In this document: positions 5,314 through 6,326 of the stretch, piece after piece
Layout of the letters: each line of letters opens with the position of its first letter
How positions within the stretch are numbered: position 1 is the stretch's first letter
Made by a program: the position numbers and the translations under genes
Assembly (NCBI GenBank): GCA_937890045.1
Contig: CALBXV010000148.1
Coordinates: 1-6,326, forward strand
Reading direction: 5' to 3'
Length of the DNA: 6,326 bases
Source of the DNA: an uncultured archaeon
Lineage (GTDB): Archaea; Thermoproteota; Nitrososphaeria; Nitrososphaerales; CALBXV01
The notes under the pieces: model-generated
Database searches by the model: none
The model's input: only the letters and a program-made list of their open reading frames with translations
What the model was told of the DNA's origin: nothing

Positions 5314-6326
5314 TTGCGTAGAATTTCCGTAGTTTTTGTTTTAATTATTATTTTAACTAGTATAGTTAGCGGATTTAACACATCATCTGAATTATATGCT
5401 AGAGAAGAAAATGATATTAATTATAATATTAAATTAAAGTCAAGAACTGTTGTTCCAGATGATGGTTTAAACCGTGATGTGATAAATCGTTTACAGAAGA
5501 TTCCGTATAATAGAATTCACGTTCTTTTATCACTTGATCATATCCCAAATACTTTCGAGAGAAGTCAACTAGAAGAAAACGGGGTTAAACTATTAGCATA
5601 TATCCCGGATAATGGGTGGTTTGCTTCTGTTCCTAAAGATAGTTTAAATCTAGTTGTTAGTCTTCCTCTTATTAGATGGTTGGGTGAAATTTTGCCTGAA
5701 GATAAGTTAGGTATGTCCGTGAAATCTAGAGAATTTGGTGACTGGAGTTATAACAATGAATCTAACAGTGTCAAATTAATAGTTCAACTGTTTGAAGATG
5801 TTCCAGTTGAACGTGGTGATTATTATAGGATTATTGAGAGTTATGGTGCAAAAGTGTTAGAGAAGATTCCTGTGATTAACTCTATATTAATTGAGATTTC
5901 TGTTTCAAACATTGATTCTTTGTCAGGAGAAGATTTAGTTCAATGGATAGAGGAAATTCCTCCACCACCTGAGAATCATCTCGATGATACTAGAGAAATT
6001 ATAGGGGTAGATATAGTTCATGATCCTCCTTACGAGTTTAAAGGGACAGGTGTAACGATAGCTATGTTCGAAGTTGATATTTGGTGTAATGCAAATTCTA
6101 CACGATGTACTCTTCCATCTGCAAGTGTTATGGGTTTACCGGATGCTTCTCATCTAGATTTTGATAGAGATGAAAAAATAGGTCTTAATTATACGATACC
6201 TAACTTTGGTCCAGCAAAAGATGGAATTAGTGATGCTCAGAAGAAGTTAATAAAAGAATATTTTAAAGAGCCAGACGGTGAATATCACAAACAAATGGAA
6301 CTAGTTAAACTACCTGAAACGGTTGA
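5314..6326 (+). CDS. Secreted subtilisin-like (S8) protease homologue, 5' part
   Basis: The frame opens after a TAA at 5239-5241 and has no early ATG. TTG at 5314 places a textbook signal peptide first (RRISVVFVLIIILTSIVSG, cleavage probably after ELYA, residue 29). The 337 complete codons run off the window. Residues about 66-225 are a propeptide or N-terminal domain: IHVLLSLDHIPN, LEENGVKLLAYIPDNGWFAS and PLIRWLGEILPEDK are typical of the archaeal subtilase pro-region. A second similar block follows (VKLIVQLFEDVP, IIESYGAKVLEKI). The protease domain begins at KGTGVTIAMFEVD (243-255), aligning with the G-x-G-V-x-V-A-x-x-D start of S8 peptidases, and HLDFDRDEKIG (280-290) aligns with the H-P-D-F segment. 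Glu253, not Asp, occupies the catalytic-Asp column, and a Cys258-Cys265 loop follows. The catalytic His and Ser lie beyond the window, so activity cannot be judged. A surface-protein processing role is plausible but inferred. Confidence 0.8.
   Translation, partial: MRRISVVFVLIIILTSIVSGFNTSSELYAREENDINYNIKLKSRTVVPDDGLNRDVINRLQKIPYNRIHVLLSLDHIPNTFERSQLEENGVKLLAYIPDNGWFASVPKDSLNLVVSLPLIRWLGEILPEDKLGMSVKSREFGDWSYNNESNSVKLIVQLFEDVPVERGDYYRIIESYGAKVLEKIPVINSILIEISVSNIDSLSGEDLVQWIEEIPPPPENHLDDTREIIGVDIVHDPPYEFKGTGVTIAMFEVDIWCNANSTRCTLPSASVMGLPDASHLDFDRDEKIGLNYTIPNFGPAKDGISDAQKKLIKEYFKEPDGEYHKQMELVKLPETV

Overview
The window is AT-rich (roughly 30% G+C by eye) and looks archaeal. TATA boxes of the TTTATATA type lie about 25-35 nt upstream of most starts, Shine-Dalgarno sequences are largely absent, three of the main starts are TTG, and the gene content is secreted or anchored surface proteins, FMN/F420-type split-barrel proteins and a divergent subtilase. 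This fits a low-GC Nitrososphaerota (ammonia-oxidising, Nitrosopumilus-like) genome best. That placement is inferred from style and protein families, since no rRNA or other marker gene is present.

Minus strand, read right to left. A small, apparently frameshifted gene (4206-4053) is followed by a 313-aa signal-peptide protein with a C-terminal membrane anchor (3991-3050). Its stop overlaps the start of a 755-aa secreted, cysteine-free, highly charged helical protein (3050-783). That protein ends in a Lys/Pro/Glu tail and a Ser/Thr pentapeptide stalk encoded by a 90-bp higher-order repeat. An in-frame TAG ends it inside the low-complexity tail, but the same frame stays open for 27 more codons of similar composition. 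Further left, a third secreted protein (627 to beyond base 1) begins, with a carboxypeptidase-regulatory-like beta domain. The three larger genes form a cell-surface cluster, and the first two are translationally coupled.

Plus strand, right half. Divergent from the surface cluster are two consecutive small FMN-binding split-barrel (PPOX-superfamily) proteins (4350-4748 and 4799-5191). After a T-rich intergenic stretch carrying a 10-bp tandem repeat, the 5' part of a secreted subtilisin-like protein begins at a TTG (5314) and runs off the window. Glu stands where the catalytic Asp is expected.

Most noteworthy are the coupled anchor/coiled-coil pair with a shared helical-hairpin motif, the recently amplified stalk repeat cut by an amber codon, the A7-frameshifted small gene, and the unusual subtilase Asp site.
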